From Eublepharis macularius (Eukaryota; Chordata; Lepidosauria; Squamata; Eublepharidae), in assembly GCF_028583425.1 (NCBI RefSeq), contig NC_072791.1:11489868-11553867 (forward strand): a stretch of 64,000 bases of DNA, read 5' to 3'. A program made the translations under genes and the position numbers. This document shows, piece after piece, positions 52,330-63,209 of this stretch; the stretch's first letter is position 1, and each line of letters starts with the position of its first letter. Below the pieces are notes generated by a model. It was not told the DNA's origin and ran no database searches. It saw only the letters and a program-made list of their open reading frames with translations.

Positions 52330-54238
52330 TGATGGGCCAAGGGTCTGATTCAATATGAGGTTTGCTTCTTCTAAGTATCTACTCCACCACCGAGCGTCAA
52401 CCCCTCCTAAGCATTAACCTAGGGGCATAAAAAATGCTTTGAATGTTTTGCTAGTTGTTTTGGCTTCCTTGAAATTCCACACTATTTGGCCAGGGGTTGG
52501 ATCTCTGCATTTGTTGGGCACAATTCTGTTCCAATGCACAGATTTGTGGAGGCTTTCTGAGAAGCTTTGCTGAGCTGAAAGCTCTTTTTTAGCACAATAG
52601 TCTAACAAACATTACAAACTAGTAAGTCATGCATTTTCCTTCTTCCCCATTAAAAAAACAATCCCCAAGTGGCTTGGCACCAACCTTTCTGTAACAATTA
52701 CACCTCTATAATTGCAGGCACCATGAGTAAGGCTCCTTAGGCACTGTTGTTAACAGAACAGGTCCGTGGGAGGCAATTCACTCTGATTTTTTTCAACACA
52801 CAAAATTAAACGCATACAACTTAATTCACTCTATACCTCAACAGCTAGCATTTATTCAGCACAGCCAATGCAGTTCTACGTTACTTAATTTGAGTTGAGC
52901 TACCCAGTAGCTAACAAAATGGCTCCCTGATTCAAAAAAGAATTAACTTTTTTATAGGGAGAGGGAGTCTGTCTTAATGTGTGTTACCAATTTTATCAGT
53001 TTATAGAGACCCACGTTTAGTAAACCACATTCAATAACTGGCAGATCACTCCCCAGTTTCCATCTGGAAGCGACTAAGATTTCCACTTTAGAAAACACAT
53101 TAGATATTTGGAAATGTTCTCCAGCAATGCAAAACCATATCCCTTCAGAGAGTCATGAAATTGTCTGCCCCATATATGAAATCTATCTAATGATCTGTAT
53201 TGAATCAGCATGTATCGGAAATGGGCTTTGTTTCAGATTTTAAATCTGTTGGTTAACTAACTTCAATAACATTTTATTTCAATGATTAAAAAAATTGGTA
53301 GCCACCAATTTGTTGCCAAACCAGGGAAACCAGTGCTTATTTAATTAGCCACAAATATAATGAGTTGCATCCTATGAGTCAGAAGCAAAACTATGCTTGG
53401 AAATGCCAGTCTTCCCAGACCCCCACATCCTGCCTCATACACACCTCCTGAGACATCCAGAAAGGAAATGTTGGGAACCCCAGGCACTCATGAACAAAAT
53501 GCCCCATTGTACGGAGGCGAGGTGCAGCAATAGGGAGGAATCAGATAACACCTGAGTTCCTCCTCTTTTTTTGCCAGTGGAGTCTCCCCTCAACACAGGA
53601 GGCCCTATGGGTGGTAGACGGGGCAATCATGCCTGCAGAGAACAGTTTTATGGTACCTGGATAGAATCAGGACTGGGGACACTCCCAGAGGCTGCACGGA
53701 CGCATCCCCAGTGCCTCGTGGCATTTAATCTACAAGGCTTCGGTGACTCCCAGCACCAACTTTTTAGAAACTGCTGGGGGAAGGGGGAAACACCCACAAC
53801 CAATGTACAACCTGTGGATCTAAAATGGCTGTTTTAATCAATAGGTATTTTGGTAAATAAATAGAGGTGGGAAATTCCATGTAGAAACCTGGAGTGTCTT
53901 AGGATGGGGTTCTTCTACCTGTGGCCCTGGACCACTCCTTTACCAAGCCCACCTTAAAACTTGGTGATGTGCTTATATGGCTTCACGGCAGCTATCTCTA
54001 TTCCATCCATGCTGGCAACTTGCCAATTCGGCAGAAATGTCTTCCAGTGACATCTGCCAAAAATCCCTCCAACAATCTAAACGGGGCAGTTTCTTAATGG
54101 GATAAAGCTTAAAAGAAACTGATCATTATGTCATTTTAAAAAAATGATTAGCACGCCTACTTGCCCCAATTATTTCCGTTGCTTTTGTTTCGGCAAGTCT
54201 AGAAGTTCTGGATAATGCAAGATAAGACCTGACTCTTA
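52330..54238. other. Longest repeat-poor stretch of the right half
   Basis: AT-rich, without recognisable repeats over about 1.9 kb except a short tail of a dispersed repeat at 52325-52370. No coding signal was found. It is a candidate for conserved regulatory sequence of RTN1 by exclusion only. Confidence 0.35.
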
Positions 54239-54246
54239 CGAAGATG

Positions 54247-54653
54247 CAGGGCTTTTTTTCTGGGAAAAGAGGTGGTGGAACTCAGAGGGTTGCCAGTACA
54301 GGAGGCAACTCTTGGCAGGTTGTAGTGCCCCTGGTACCACATGTGCATGCGCAAAGTGCGCACACGCTCCCAGGACCACACAATGACATCACTTTGGGTC
54401 AGCTGGAACAAGGGGGAAGTTTTTTAAAGTTTAAATCGCCCTTGGCAAAAATGGTCACATGGCCAGTGGCCCCACCCCCTGATCTCCAGACAGGGAGGAG
54501 TTTAGATTGCCCTCTGTGCCGCTCCAGTGGCACGGAGAGCAATCTAAACTCCCTTCTGTCTGGAAATCAGGGGGCGGGCCCACCAGCCATGTGACCATTT
54601 TCAAGAGGTGCCAGAACTCCATTCCACCGTGTTCCAGCTGGAAAAAAGCCCTG
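54247..54653. mobile_element. Non-autonomous hAT element, CAGGGCTTTTTTT ends (copy 2)
   Basis: CAGGGCTTTTTTTCTGG and AAAAAAGCCCTG are flanked by the exact 8 base duplication cgaagatg (54239-54246 and 54654-54661). It shares interior blocks with 8877-9234 in the opposite order, so the two copies are in opposite orientation. Confidence 0.92.
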
Positions 54654-54924
54654 CGAAGATGAGGTCAGGGCAAGGCAAAGATTGTGTCTACAGTCAGAAA
54701 AGGTAAGGCTTGGATCCTATGAATGAGTTCCATGAGCACTAAATAGTCTCTATCACAAGGCACACTTTCCCTTCTGCTAAAACGTTTGTTTGCATAAGAT
54801 CAATAGTTTTCAATGGGCCCTTGTGCAAACAGAATTTTTAGCAGAAAGGGAAGCGCAATCCATGGCAGAGACTTTCTAGTGCATCTGGAACACCTTCATA
54901 GGGTCCAAGCCTATGTCTGCAAGA

Positions 54925-55262
54925 AAATAAGCATTGCCCTTCTGGATTGGACCCAAAGTCCATCTCGTTCAGCATCCTATGGCTATCCATATGCCTCCAA
55001 GAAGCCCACAAGTAGGGCAAGCAGATAACAGCCCTTCACTGCTGTTGCTCCATCCACAGAAAAGCATTTAGCGGCAAAACTGCCTCTGAACATGGAAGCT
55101 CCATCTAGCCATCACAACTAACACCTGTTGGTAGACCCATCCTCCATGAATTTGACTAGCTCTCTTTTTCAACTCATCAAAGCTAGTGGCCCTCGCCACA
55201 TCTTGTGGCAGTGAGTTCCATATGTCAATTACACAAAAGAGAAAAAGTTATCTCTGATTTCT
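54925..55262 (+). repeat. Dispersed repeat (LINE 3' region?), longest copy
   Basis: ggattggacccaaagtccat, cctccaagaagcccacaagt, aactgcctctgaacatggaa and gtggcagtgagttccatatg form a known squamate repeat order. Fragments are at 19012-19085 and 38995-39170. Confidence 0.55.
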
Positions 55263-55289
55263 CTACATTGTGCATAACACAGAGAGACA

Positions 55290-55535
55290 GTTTGGTGTAG
55301 TGGTTAAGAGCGACAGGATTCTAATCTGGAGAACCAGGTTTGATTCCCCACTCCTCTGCTTGAAGCCAGCTGGGTGACCTTGGGTCAGTCACAGCTCTCT
55401 CAGAGCTGTCTCAGCCCCACCCACCTCACAGGGTGATTGTTGTTAGGATAATAATAACATACTTTGTAAACCTCTCTGAATGGGTGTTAAGTTGTCCTGA
55501 AGGGTGGTATACAAATAAATTGTTATTGTTATAAC
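55290..55535 (+). repeat. tRNA-headed SINE (Sauria type), full length
   Basis: ttggtgtagtggttaagagc, aggtttgattccccactcct, gaagccagctgggtgacctt and tgtcctgaagggtggtatac, with a short attgtt tail. Confidence 0.9.
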
Positions 55536-55774
55536 ATAATAAACCTCCATCATGTCTCCTTTTTAGCTACCTTTTTTTCTTAAAGACCTTCAGAATACAA
55601 ACCCTCAGATGGAGAAATAGCAATGGGGGAGGGGGAGGACAAGCAAACAGAAGGAGGGGCATGTATTAAACAGTTTTGCTATTCCCACTTTTCCTCCTCT
55701 CTTGATTTCAGTTTTCTGTGGTTATTTTTCATTTTAAAATTGGTGGGGGGATGAATGAACTGTCCATCACATAT

Positions 55775-55880
55775 TGGCCATTTCCACACTACTCACCTTC
55801 ATCCAGAACGCTATCTTCCGCATTTTTTTCACCATGTTTCGCAGCGTTCCGGATGAAGGGGAGTAGTGTGGAAACAGCCA
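55775..55880. mobile_element. Short foldback MITE, ggccatttccacac variant
   Basis: tggccatttccacactactc and gagtagtgtggaaacagcca are inverted. The inner arms are ttcatccagaacgct and agcgttccggatgaa. Confidence 0.82.
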
Positions 55881-56271
55881 TTGATTGGTCCTTTTCTGAG
55901 CATCTCCCACAGCCTCTGGGAGCTGTCCCTAGTCCTGATTCTAACCAGCTACCATAAAACAGTTCTCTGTTTGCCAAGACCTGCTCCTTATTCCTTGCTG
56001 CTAACACCTGGCTGCTGAGCTTTCTCTGTTCTAGGTAACTTCTTACCTAGGCTTTCTCTGTTCTAGGTAACTTCTTTCTCTGTTCTAGGTAACTTCTTAC
56101 CTAGGCCTCAGCAGGTTCTGGGTCTGGCCTCATGTTACTTCTCTGTTTCAGTGTATTGAGTAGTGCCATTTCTAAGGAGACTCAAGACCTCATAAATCTG
56201 CAACAGTCCAGTTTATTTTTAAGAAATAAACACAATTCCAGCAATCGAGAAACAGAGAGAAACCTTGCAAA

Positions 56272-56671
56272 CAGGGCTGACGCGCCCATTGAGGCCAGGT
56301 AGGCGGTGGCCTCAGGGCGTGGGGTGCTGGAGGGGGCGCCGGAGGAGGCATGGGGGGCGGAAGCACGCACCATGGAGCTGCAGCCTCCTAGCTCTCCCGC
56401 CCCGTGCCACCGCCACCCCCGCGCTGCCACTGCCACCACCAACAGCATGCGCCCCCAGCCAGGCACAGCAGCCGCAGGCGGGAGAGCTCAGAGGCCACCT
56501 GAGCACCGTCCCAGCCACCTGCTGCAGCTATCGGGCCGGTGGCATGCGTGCAACTGTGATGACGTCACATGTGATGTCATCATGCAGGCCGGTGCGTGTG
56601 TGCACGCGCGGGGGGGGGGCATCCAGCCCGCTGGCTGGCTGCGGGCGCCAAAAACCCTGGAGTCACTGCTG
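56272..56671. mobile_element. GC-rich non-autonomous hAT element (copy B)
   Basis: It starts CAGGGCTGACGCGCCCATTG and ends CCCTGGAGTCACTGCTG, the mirror of copy A at 31810-32345, so the two are in opposite orientation. The 8 base duplication cttgcaaa lies at 56264-56271 and 56672-56679. Confidence 0.9.
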
Positions 56672-56837
56672 CTTGCAAAGGAGTTTCTCCAGTCGTATTC
56701 AAACCCAAAGACCAAACAATACTCAGCTCTTGCATTTCATTCCTTTGTTTATAAGAGGCACATATTGCTGAACTTGAGAAGATAACCTTAGCAATTGTTC
56801 AAGGAGCTTGTGTATGCATGCATGTGAATCATGCATT

Positions 56838-57085
56838 GAGAGCCAGTTTGGTGTAGTGGTTAAGAGCGCAGGACTCTAATCTGGAGAGCCGGGTTTGATT
56901 CCCCACTCCTCCACTTGAAGCCAGCTGGGTGACCTTGGGTTAGTCACGGCTCCCTGGAGTTCTCTCAGCCCCACCCACCTCACAGGGTGTATGTTGTGGG
57001 GATAATAATGACATACTTTGTAAACTGCTCTAAGTGGATATTAAGTTGTCCTGAAGGGTGGTATATAAATCGAATGTTGTTGTTA
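56838..57085 (+). repeat. tRNA-headed SINE (Sauria type), full length
   Basis: gagagccagtttggtgtagt, gggtttgattccccactcct, gaagccagctgggtgacctt and tgtcctgaagggtggtatat, with a gttgttgtt tail. This is the least diverged copy in the window. Confidence 0.92.
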
Positions 57086-57089
57086 TCTG

Positions 57090-57275
57090 CAGTATACTGA
57101 ATCAGACCATTGATCTATCAAAGATAGTATTGCCTACTCTGACTGGCAGCAGCTCTCCAGGGTCTCAGGGACAGGTCTTTCACATCTCTTCCTACCTGTT
57201 CCTTTTAACTGAGGTTTTGGAGACCAAACCTGAGACCTTCTGCATGCAAAGCAGAGGCTCCATCGTTGAATTCAT
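57090..57275 (-). repeat. tRNA-headed SINE of another family, reverse
   Basis: The minus-strand head lies at 57210-57275 (ctgcatgcaaagcagaggct on plus is its anticodon-arm side). The body gactggcagcagctctccag ends at ctgaatcagaccattgatct. Further fragments are near 60405-60480 and 63060-63145. Confidence 0.65.
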
Positions 57276-57342
57276 GAACCTGCCCTGTAAAAGTCAGTAC
57301 TGGCTACTCTGATTGGCCACCAGCCCTCGCATGTAACAATGC

Positions 57343-58079
57343 TTTTGCAGAAAAGCAAACCTCTCATATAGGCACAGGAAAATAAAAGAAGAAGGTACAA
57401 GTTCTACATTGTAGATGAGAGACCACAGACTAGCATTTACCTGCCAACTGTGCCTAGTTGGAGACAGCGTGTCCTTCTGTCTCATTTGGGAACTGAATCC
57501 AACAATTTTGTTGCCATGCATTGAGTTTTGAAACAATACTATTTTAGAGACATTGACAATTGCTGGACAATATCTATTTTTTGAATACTTTTAATTTTAT
57601 TGATAAGTTTAAAAACACAATAATAAAAAGAGAAGAAAGAAAAGAAAAAAATTTAAAAGAAGAGAGGAAAATAAAAAATAAAAAATATTTTTGAATACTT
57701 TTTATTTTATTGAAAAGCTTAAAAACTCAATAAAAAGGGAACTGAAAAGAGAAAAAGAAAAAGAAATTAGAGAGAAAAAGAAAAGAACCAAAATAAAAGA
57801 AAATGCGATACCTATTTTTAATAGTAATAGTTAACATAGTATGAATGAGGTACTTAGCTTTGAGAATATACTGTTATGACACAATAATCAGCTTGCACAT
57901 TATAAAATCCTACCACAGTCTCATTCTCTAAATTAACCACAAATGTAATTGTTTTCTTCTCTCCAGGATTCATAGTTGTGCATTCATTTCCAAATCTGAA
58001 TCACATTTTGCAGAAAAGCAAACCTCTCATATAGGCACAGGAAAATAAAAGAAGAAGGTACAAATTCTATATTGTAGAC
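57343..58079. repeat. Two 74 base direct repeats with AT-rich duplicated spacer
   Basis: 57343-57416 and 58006-58079 are nearly identical (ttttgcagaaaagcaaacct to attgtaga). Between them, the stretch tttgaatacttttaatttta (from about 57578) is itself repeated about 115 bases later, next to A-rich runs. Confidence 0.75.
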
Positions 58080-58264
58080 AAGGCTAATCACATTTCCCAT
58101 AGGGTCCCATACAGGCAGTCTTTGTAGGAAGGCAAAATGTTCTTTCTGATCTTACTTTTTAAAAATGAGCACAAGATCAACTGCCTTAATTTTTAAAATC
58201 AGATCTTCTATAAAGGGAAGGGTTTTTTTAAGGCATGGAGAGCAAGTTCTAGTCCCTTACTGAT

Positions 58265-58675
58265 CAACAAGATTTCCAGGGTATAAGCTTTCGCGAGTCA
58301 AAGTTCCTTTCATCAGATATCTAACAAAGGGAACTTGGGCCGTTTCCACACGTCTTACCTTTTGCTGGCACATCGAGGAAGACAGCGTCTTCGCACACAA
58401 AATCGCACCAGGAAGACACTGTTATCGTGGAAGACAGCATCTTCTCGTGTGATTTCGCACAATAATAGTGTCTTCCTGGCGCAATTTCGCGCGTGAAGAC
58501 ACTGTCTTCCGCAATGTGCCGTCAAAAGGTAAGATGTGTGGAAACGGCCTGGATTGCTGAAAGCTTATACCCTGGAAATTTTGTTGATCTTTAAGGTGCT
58601 ACTGGACTTGAACTGGACTTTGTTGGCCTTTAAGGTGCTACTGGACTTCTACTGCAGACCAACACAGCTACCCAC
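58265..58675. repeat. Foldback repeat with gggtataagctttcgcgag arms, interrupted
   Basis: The left arm atttccagggtataagcttt and right arm aaagcttataccctggaaat are inverted. The right end continues with aaggtgctactggacttcta and gaccaacacagctacccacc, related to the agtagcacctttaag family. A later relic of the same tail is at 58975-59030. Confidence 0.72.
58337..58551. mobile_element. Foldback MITE, GGGCCGTTTCCACA family, nested
   Basis: The ends gggccgtttccacacgtctt and aagatgtgtggaaacggcct and the inner arms gaagacagcgtcttcgc make a long hairpin. It is inserted between the two arms of the 58265-58675 repeat. Confidence 0.85.
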
Positions 58676-59395
58676 CTGAAAATACCTTAAGGCACGGAGA
58701 AGTCTTTGCTCCAAAGAAACCATTAAAATCTCTTCTGGATGGGCATGAATATTGTTAAAAGCTATACAATGCCATTGGAAAAGAAGATAATAATCATTAG
58801 ATCCTGCATAAACTAACTGATTCATCACAGATTAAGGAGACAGAACTTCAGGGATGAGTCTTTCTTTGTGATCATATTTACCAGCAATGGTTCCTTGACC
58901 GTGTTTGAATTCAGATTGAATACCTGACACATCAATACTGCCATGGTTACACATCTGAAGATGGGAGCTTCAAATGTTATACCCTGAAAATCTTGTTAGT
59001 CTCTAAGGTGCTACTGGACTGCTCTAGCTGGCTCTAGTTTTCTGATTCCGATACACACAATGTGCCAAAAGATGTTTTTTTCTAGAATCTTCTCACAATG
59101 CATACCATCTTTAGTGGAAGAGCTGGAAAGGAAAGGAAATATGGAGAATGTATTGCAAAAAACAAGCCATAACATTTCTATACATTCATCAGAAGTAGGA
59201 AACGAGCCAAGGAGAGAATTGGAACATTAAAGGATACAGATCTGAAAGCAGTACCGAAGAAAGAAAAAGAGATTACAGAGAAATTCAATAGACAGATTGC
59301 ATCAATTTTCATGGTGGATGCTGGATAAATATACCTGTGCCTGTTTTGTTCCAGGGAGGACATTTGAAGAACTAAGCCACACCTTATTTTCATTT

Positions 59396-59672
59396 TGTTT
59401 TATTTAAAAGGAATCTATCCTGCCTTTTAGCCAGTTGGCTTTCAAGATGACTTACATACAAAAACAATTTTTTTTAAAAAAAAATTGCTGCAATAAAACC
59501 AAATCACAGCTAAATAAAGCAACAGCTAAAATGACAGATTGGCATTATAAACCTCCCAGCAAAATGCTGCCAAGACCGTGGGTAAACAAAGAAGGTTTTA
59601 GCTGGTGACTAAATAACAGCAAAGCAGGTGCTTGATTATCATAGCTGGGAGGGAATTCCACCAGGGGTGTGC
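59396..59672 (-). repeat. L2-like LINE 3' region, reverse
   Basis: ttgttttatttaaaaggaat, ctgccttttagccagttggc, then AT-rich sequence and cagctgggagggaattccacc (an L2 coding-end trace). Confidence 0.6.
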
Positions 59673-59674
59673 CA

Positions 59675-60085
59675 CCATACGTTGGATAATGCACTTTCAA
59701 TGCTCTTTAGTGATCATTTGGAACTGGGTTTTCATGTGTGAAACAAAAAATCCACTTCCAAAGGATTGCTAAAACTCTTTTTGATTTTGCTACTACAGAC
59801 TAACACGGCAAACTCCTCTGAATCTTTACACAAGCAAACTGATCCCCACACCAAAAGGACCTGTCTGCATCTCCATATCAAAGGAGTTGTTTACATCCCC
59901 CCTCTCCTCCTCTATATTTGGCCAGTTTCCTTCTGCCCTCCATGCATCTGACGAAGAGAACGTGATTCTCGAAAGCTTATGCTACAATAAAATTGGTTAG
60001 TCTTAAAGGTGCTACTGGACTCTTTTTGATTTTGCTAAACTGCATTGAAAGTGCATTATTCAACATGTGTGGAAACAGCAATGAG
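59675..60085. mobile_element. Foldback MITE (gttggataatgcactttcaa family) split by a foldback repeat
   Basis: The left half is 59675-59774 and the right half about 60038-60085 (gcattgaaagtgcattattc). The inserted repeat is flanked by ttgctaaa on both sides. Confidence 0.75.
59773..60030 (+). repeat. agtagcacctttaagac family repeat, inserted
   Basis: It begins ctctttttgattttgctact and ends ggactctttttgattttgct, so the terminal string is present at both ends. It includes ctgacgaagagaacgtgatt and ctcgaaagcttatgctacaa. Confidence 0.75.
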
Positions 60086-60239
60086 AAGGCTTTGGCCCAT
60101 ATCAGAAGGCAGGGGAGCCTTAACTACAAGGCTGATTCATATGTGAGCAGACGATCTTTCAGATTATTTAGGATATTTCTATGCCACCTCTTCAGAGCCC
60201 TGCTCTGAGTCTGAAAGACTCTTGGACCAGCTGAGAGAT

Positions 60240-60350
60240 CTCTGTCTTTCGGTGCTACACCTCTGAAGATGCCAGTCACAGCTGCTGGCAAAACATCAGG
60301 AACTACAATGCCAAGACCACGGCGATACAGCCCAGAAAATCCACAACAAC
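60240..60350 (+). mobile_element. Solo Penelope terminal fragment
   Basis: ctctgaagatgccagtcaca, gctgctggcaaaacatcagg and caatgccaagaccacggcga match the reverse complement of the Penelope tail at 16117-16270. Confidence 0.82.
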
Positions 60351-60689
60351 CTATATAAAAAACACCCCTTTCAAAACCAGCCATATGGACATCCAAAACT
60401 GCCTTATACTGAATCAGACCTTTGGTCTTGCCTATTGAGAAGGACTCGCTACAGCTCTCCAGAATCTCAAGCAGAGAGCTTTACAAAAGACAAACAGATT
60501 TAAGTGAGAGCCAGGAAGTTATAGGCCCATTAGCAGAACTTTTGTCGCAAGTAAATGAGCGAAGATCATTATCTAAGATTAGAGAGAGAGAGAGAGAGAA
60601 TCTTCATTGGCCCTGCCTTGCCAAAAGCTACAGTTCTAAAATGGACTCTGCCACCATGAAGCAGTCAGGCATATTAAGACTTCCAAAAG

Positions 60690-61064
60690 TCACCTCTTAC
60701 CAAAGATGACACAATAGATTTAGTAATCATGGGATAAATGGACAGGATATGCTACTGATTAAAAGCTGACAGGAAGAACGTTGATTCATTGGAAATGTGC
60801 TGCTGGAGAAGAGTTTTGCAGATACTATTGACGGTCAAAAAAACAAATAAATGGGTTCTAGATCAAATCAAGCTTGAATTCTCCCTAGAAGCTAAAATGA
60901 CAAAACCGAGGCTATCGCACTTTGGTCACATCATGAGAAGACAAGAGTCACTGGAAAAGACAATAATGCTAGGAAAGGTGGAAGGCAGTAGGAAGAGAGG
61001 AAGACCCAAAATGAGATGGCTTGACTGTGACCCAATTAAAGAAGCCATATCCTCCAGTCTGTAA
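60690..61064 (+). repeat. BovB/RTE LINE protein C-terminus
   Basis: An open frame from 60789 reads EMCCWRRVLQIL, then FSLEAKMTKPRLSHFGHIMR, RQESLEKTIMLGKVEGS and RKRGRPKMRWLD. This is the classic BovB-type tail that follows the reverse transcriptase. It is truncated on both sides. Confidence 0.85.
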
Positions 61065-61067
61065 GAT

Positions 61068-61835
61068 TATTTATTTTATTTTATTTATACCCCACCCTCC
61101 CCACAAATGGACTCAGGGCGGCTAACAACATTCATAAAATACATTAAAAATCACAAAACCATAAAATCAGTAATCATCTTTAAAAAGTCATTAAAATAGT
61201 ACAGGCACAGGGTATTTAAACAAATATTTGGGAGTCCATATATGGGCATAACAGATGGCCAAGGGCAGCCCCAGAAAAAGTGGCAGTCTTAGAGCCAAGC
61301 TACAAGTGACGCCTGACACAGGTTGGACACTTGTCAGCTTCCCTCAAGTTTTGGTGGGAAATGTAGGCATCCTGGTCTTGCAGCTGTAATGGAAAGCCAA
61401 GCTGTAAAACCAGGATGCCTACATTTCCCATCAAAACTTGAGGGAAGCTGACAAGTGTCCAACCTGTGTCAGGCGTCACTTGTAGCTTGGCTCTGAGATG
61501 GCAAAAGAAGGACACCCGCAGGCACTCATTCAAAGGCCCGCCAGAACACCTCCGCTTTACAGGCCCTGCGGAATTGTAACAGGGCCCAGAGGGCCTGAAT
61601 CTCCAGTGGGAGAGCATTCCACCAGGCCGGGGCCAGGGCGGAAAAAGCCCTGGCCCTGGTTGAGGCCAGGCGGATGTCCTTCGGGCCAGGGACCACCAGG
61701 AGTTGCTTGTCTGCAGAGCGCAACACCCTGCAGGGTACGTAATGGAAGAGGCGGTCCCACAAGTATGCAGGTCCCAGTCCGTGAAGGGCTTTAAACACCA
61801 AGGTTAACACCTTGGACCAGTTGCATGCTTTTTCA
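61068..61835 (-). repeat. L2-like LINE 3' end, reverse, interrupted by a foldback element
   Basis: The minus-strand frame 61810-61526 reads TLVFKALHGLGPAYLWDRLF, then ASTRARAFSALAPAWWNALP, parallel to the copy at 3600-4208. The 3' UTR continues below 61288 to the (aaat)-like end at 61068-61090. Confidence 0.85.
61289..61497. mobile_element. Foldback element, gagccaagctacaagtgacg family, inside the L2 copy
   Basis: The near-perfect palindrome from agagccaagctacaagtgac to gtcacttgtagcttggctct includes aggttggacacttgtcagct and its complement. Confidence 0.88.
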
Positions 61836-62035
61836 TCCTAGCCTACCTCACATGGTGGTTGTGAGGTTAAAGTGGAGGAGAGAAGTGCCAAATGCACTGC
61901 ACCAAACTCCTAAAAGGAAGTCTATGATAGAAATGTAGCCATAAATTTACATAGATATGCCAAGGGGTATATTGATGAGAGTGAAACCCAGTCGTATGGG
62001 TAGCCGACCCTATAGTGTTGAACTAGAGTTTATTT

Positions 62036-62670
62036 ATTTTATTTATTAACATTATTTATAATCTCCCTTTCTCACTAAGACTCAAGGCGGATTACACAGA
62101 ATAAGTTAATAGGAACATTGGCTGGGACGTTCAATAAACAATACAATAGAGTAGGACAGCAGACATTGGAAAACAAGCAGAAATCCAATACAGAGCCGAA
62201 GAAAAAAGAAAAACAAAAAATAATAGACTCATAGAAACATAAAGTTTTAAGGGATCTCCAGAGTTATCTAGTCCAACCCCCTGCACAATGCAAGAAATTC
62301 AAAACCATCTCCCCCCACACACACACAACCCCAGTGACCCTTGCTTCATGCTCGGAAGATGGCAAAACACCATCAGGATCCCTAGCCAAACTGGCCAGGG
62401 GAAAATGGCTACGAGCCCAAAGTTGTGATCGGCTTTACCCTGGGCATGTAAGAAGGGGCCACGAGAACCAAGCACCAATGCAACCCTTCCTGCCCTCCCT
62501 CTCATGATCTGCCCAGGTTCACAGAATCAGCATTGCTGTCAGATGGCCCTCTAGCCTCTGCTTAAAAACCTCCAAAGAAGGAGAGCTGAAACAAAACATA
62601 AAACAGCACAGAACTATCCAGTAGGAGCATAATTACAGCAACAGACAGTACACAGTAGCACAATGAACTG
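62036..62670 (-). repeat. LINE 3' tail split by a CR1 fragment
   Basis: 62036-62228 and about 62591-62670 are one LINE tail (tataatctccctttctcact, actcaaggcggattacacag). The CR1 piece between is in reverse orientation. Confidence 0.6.
62229..62590 (-). repeat. CR1 LINE 3' fragment, reverse
   Basis: It contains atctagtccaaccccctgca, agatggcaaaacaccatcag and gatggccctctagcctctgc, the reverse complement of blocks in 51760-52320. Confidence 0.85.
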
Positions 62671-62751
62671 CTTTCTGTTCACCTTTATATTTTATCATTT
62701 CTTATATTTATTTATATTAATGTTAATACTTTATTATCATTTTATATATAT

Positions 62752-62754
<3 letters not shown>

Positions 62755-62798
<44 letters not shown>
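62755..62798. repeat. (GA)n microsatellite
   Basis: About 20 uninterrupted GA units lie directly before a 5S-Sauria SINE. Other simple repeats: (TC)n 1839-1857, (GAAA)n 15082-15113, (GGA)n 42116-42147, (TTTA)n 44418-44467, (ATC)n 48265-48302, (CAGG)n 63000-63018. Confidence 0.95.
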
Positions 62799-62799
<1 letters not shown>

Positions 62800-62992
62800 T
62801 GTATGGCCCAGGCTAGCTTGGTCTCAGAAGCTAAGCAGAGTCAGCCCTGATTCGTATTGGGATGGGAGACCATCAAGGAGAGGATGCTTTGCAGAGGAAG
62901 GTAATGTCAAACCGACTCGGTTCATCTCTTGCCTCAAAAACCCAACAGGGTTGCCATAAGTTAGCTGTGACTTGACAGCACCTTCCACCAGA
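62799..62992 (+). repeat. 5S-Sauria SINE
   Basis: gtatggcccaggctagcttg, ctcagaagctaagcagagtc, gatgggagaccatcaaggag and gccataagttagctgtgact. The first head segment is slightly shortened. Confidence 0.88.
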
Positions 62993-63209
62993 TAAGTAGA
63001 CAGGCAGGCAGGCAGGCAGACCATGGGGATCAGGACAGGGCTTTAGGGGGAAAATGTATCTCCTGGATCTCAGATAAAAGTCTTTCACATTACTTGCTAC
63101 AGGAGCCCTTTAAATGGAGATGCTGGAGATCAAATCCATAAATAGATAAACAGAAACAAAACAAAACCCCACCCCCTAGCAGCCGTGGCTGCAGAGGAGA
63201 TCATCTTTC

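Noticed and set aside
56272-56671. CpG-rich block as a promoter island for RTN1
   Set aside because: Inverted ends and an exact 8 base duplication show it is a hAT element related to 31810-32345.
56838-56910. tRNA-like A and B boxes as tRNA genes (also 4923, 13409, 49245, 55290)
   Set aside because: No cloverleaf with a plausible anticodon arm; the sequence continues into SINE bodies and tails.
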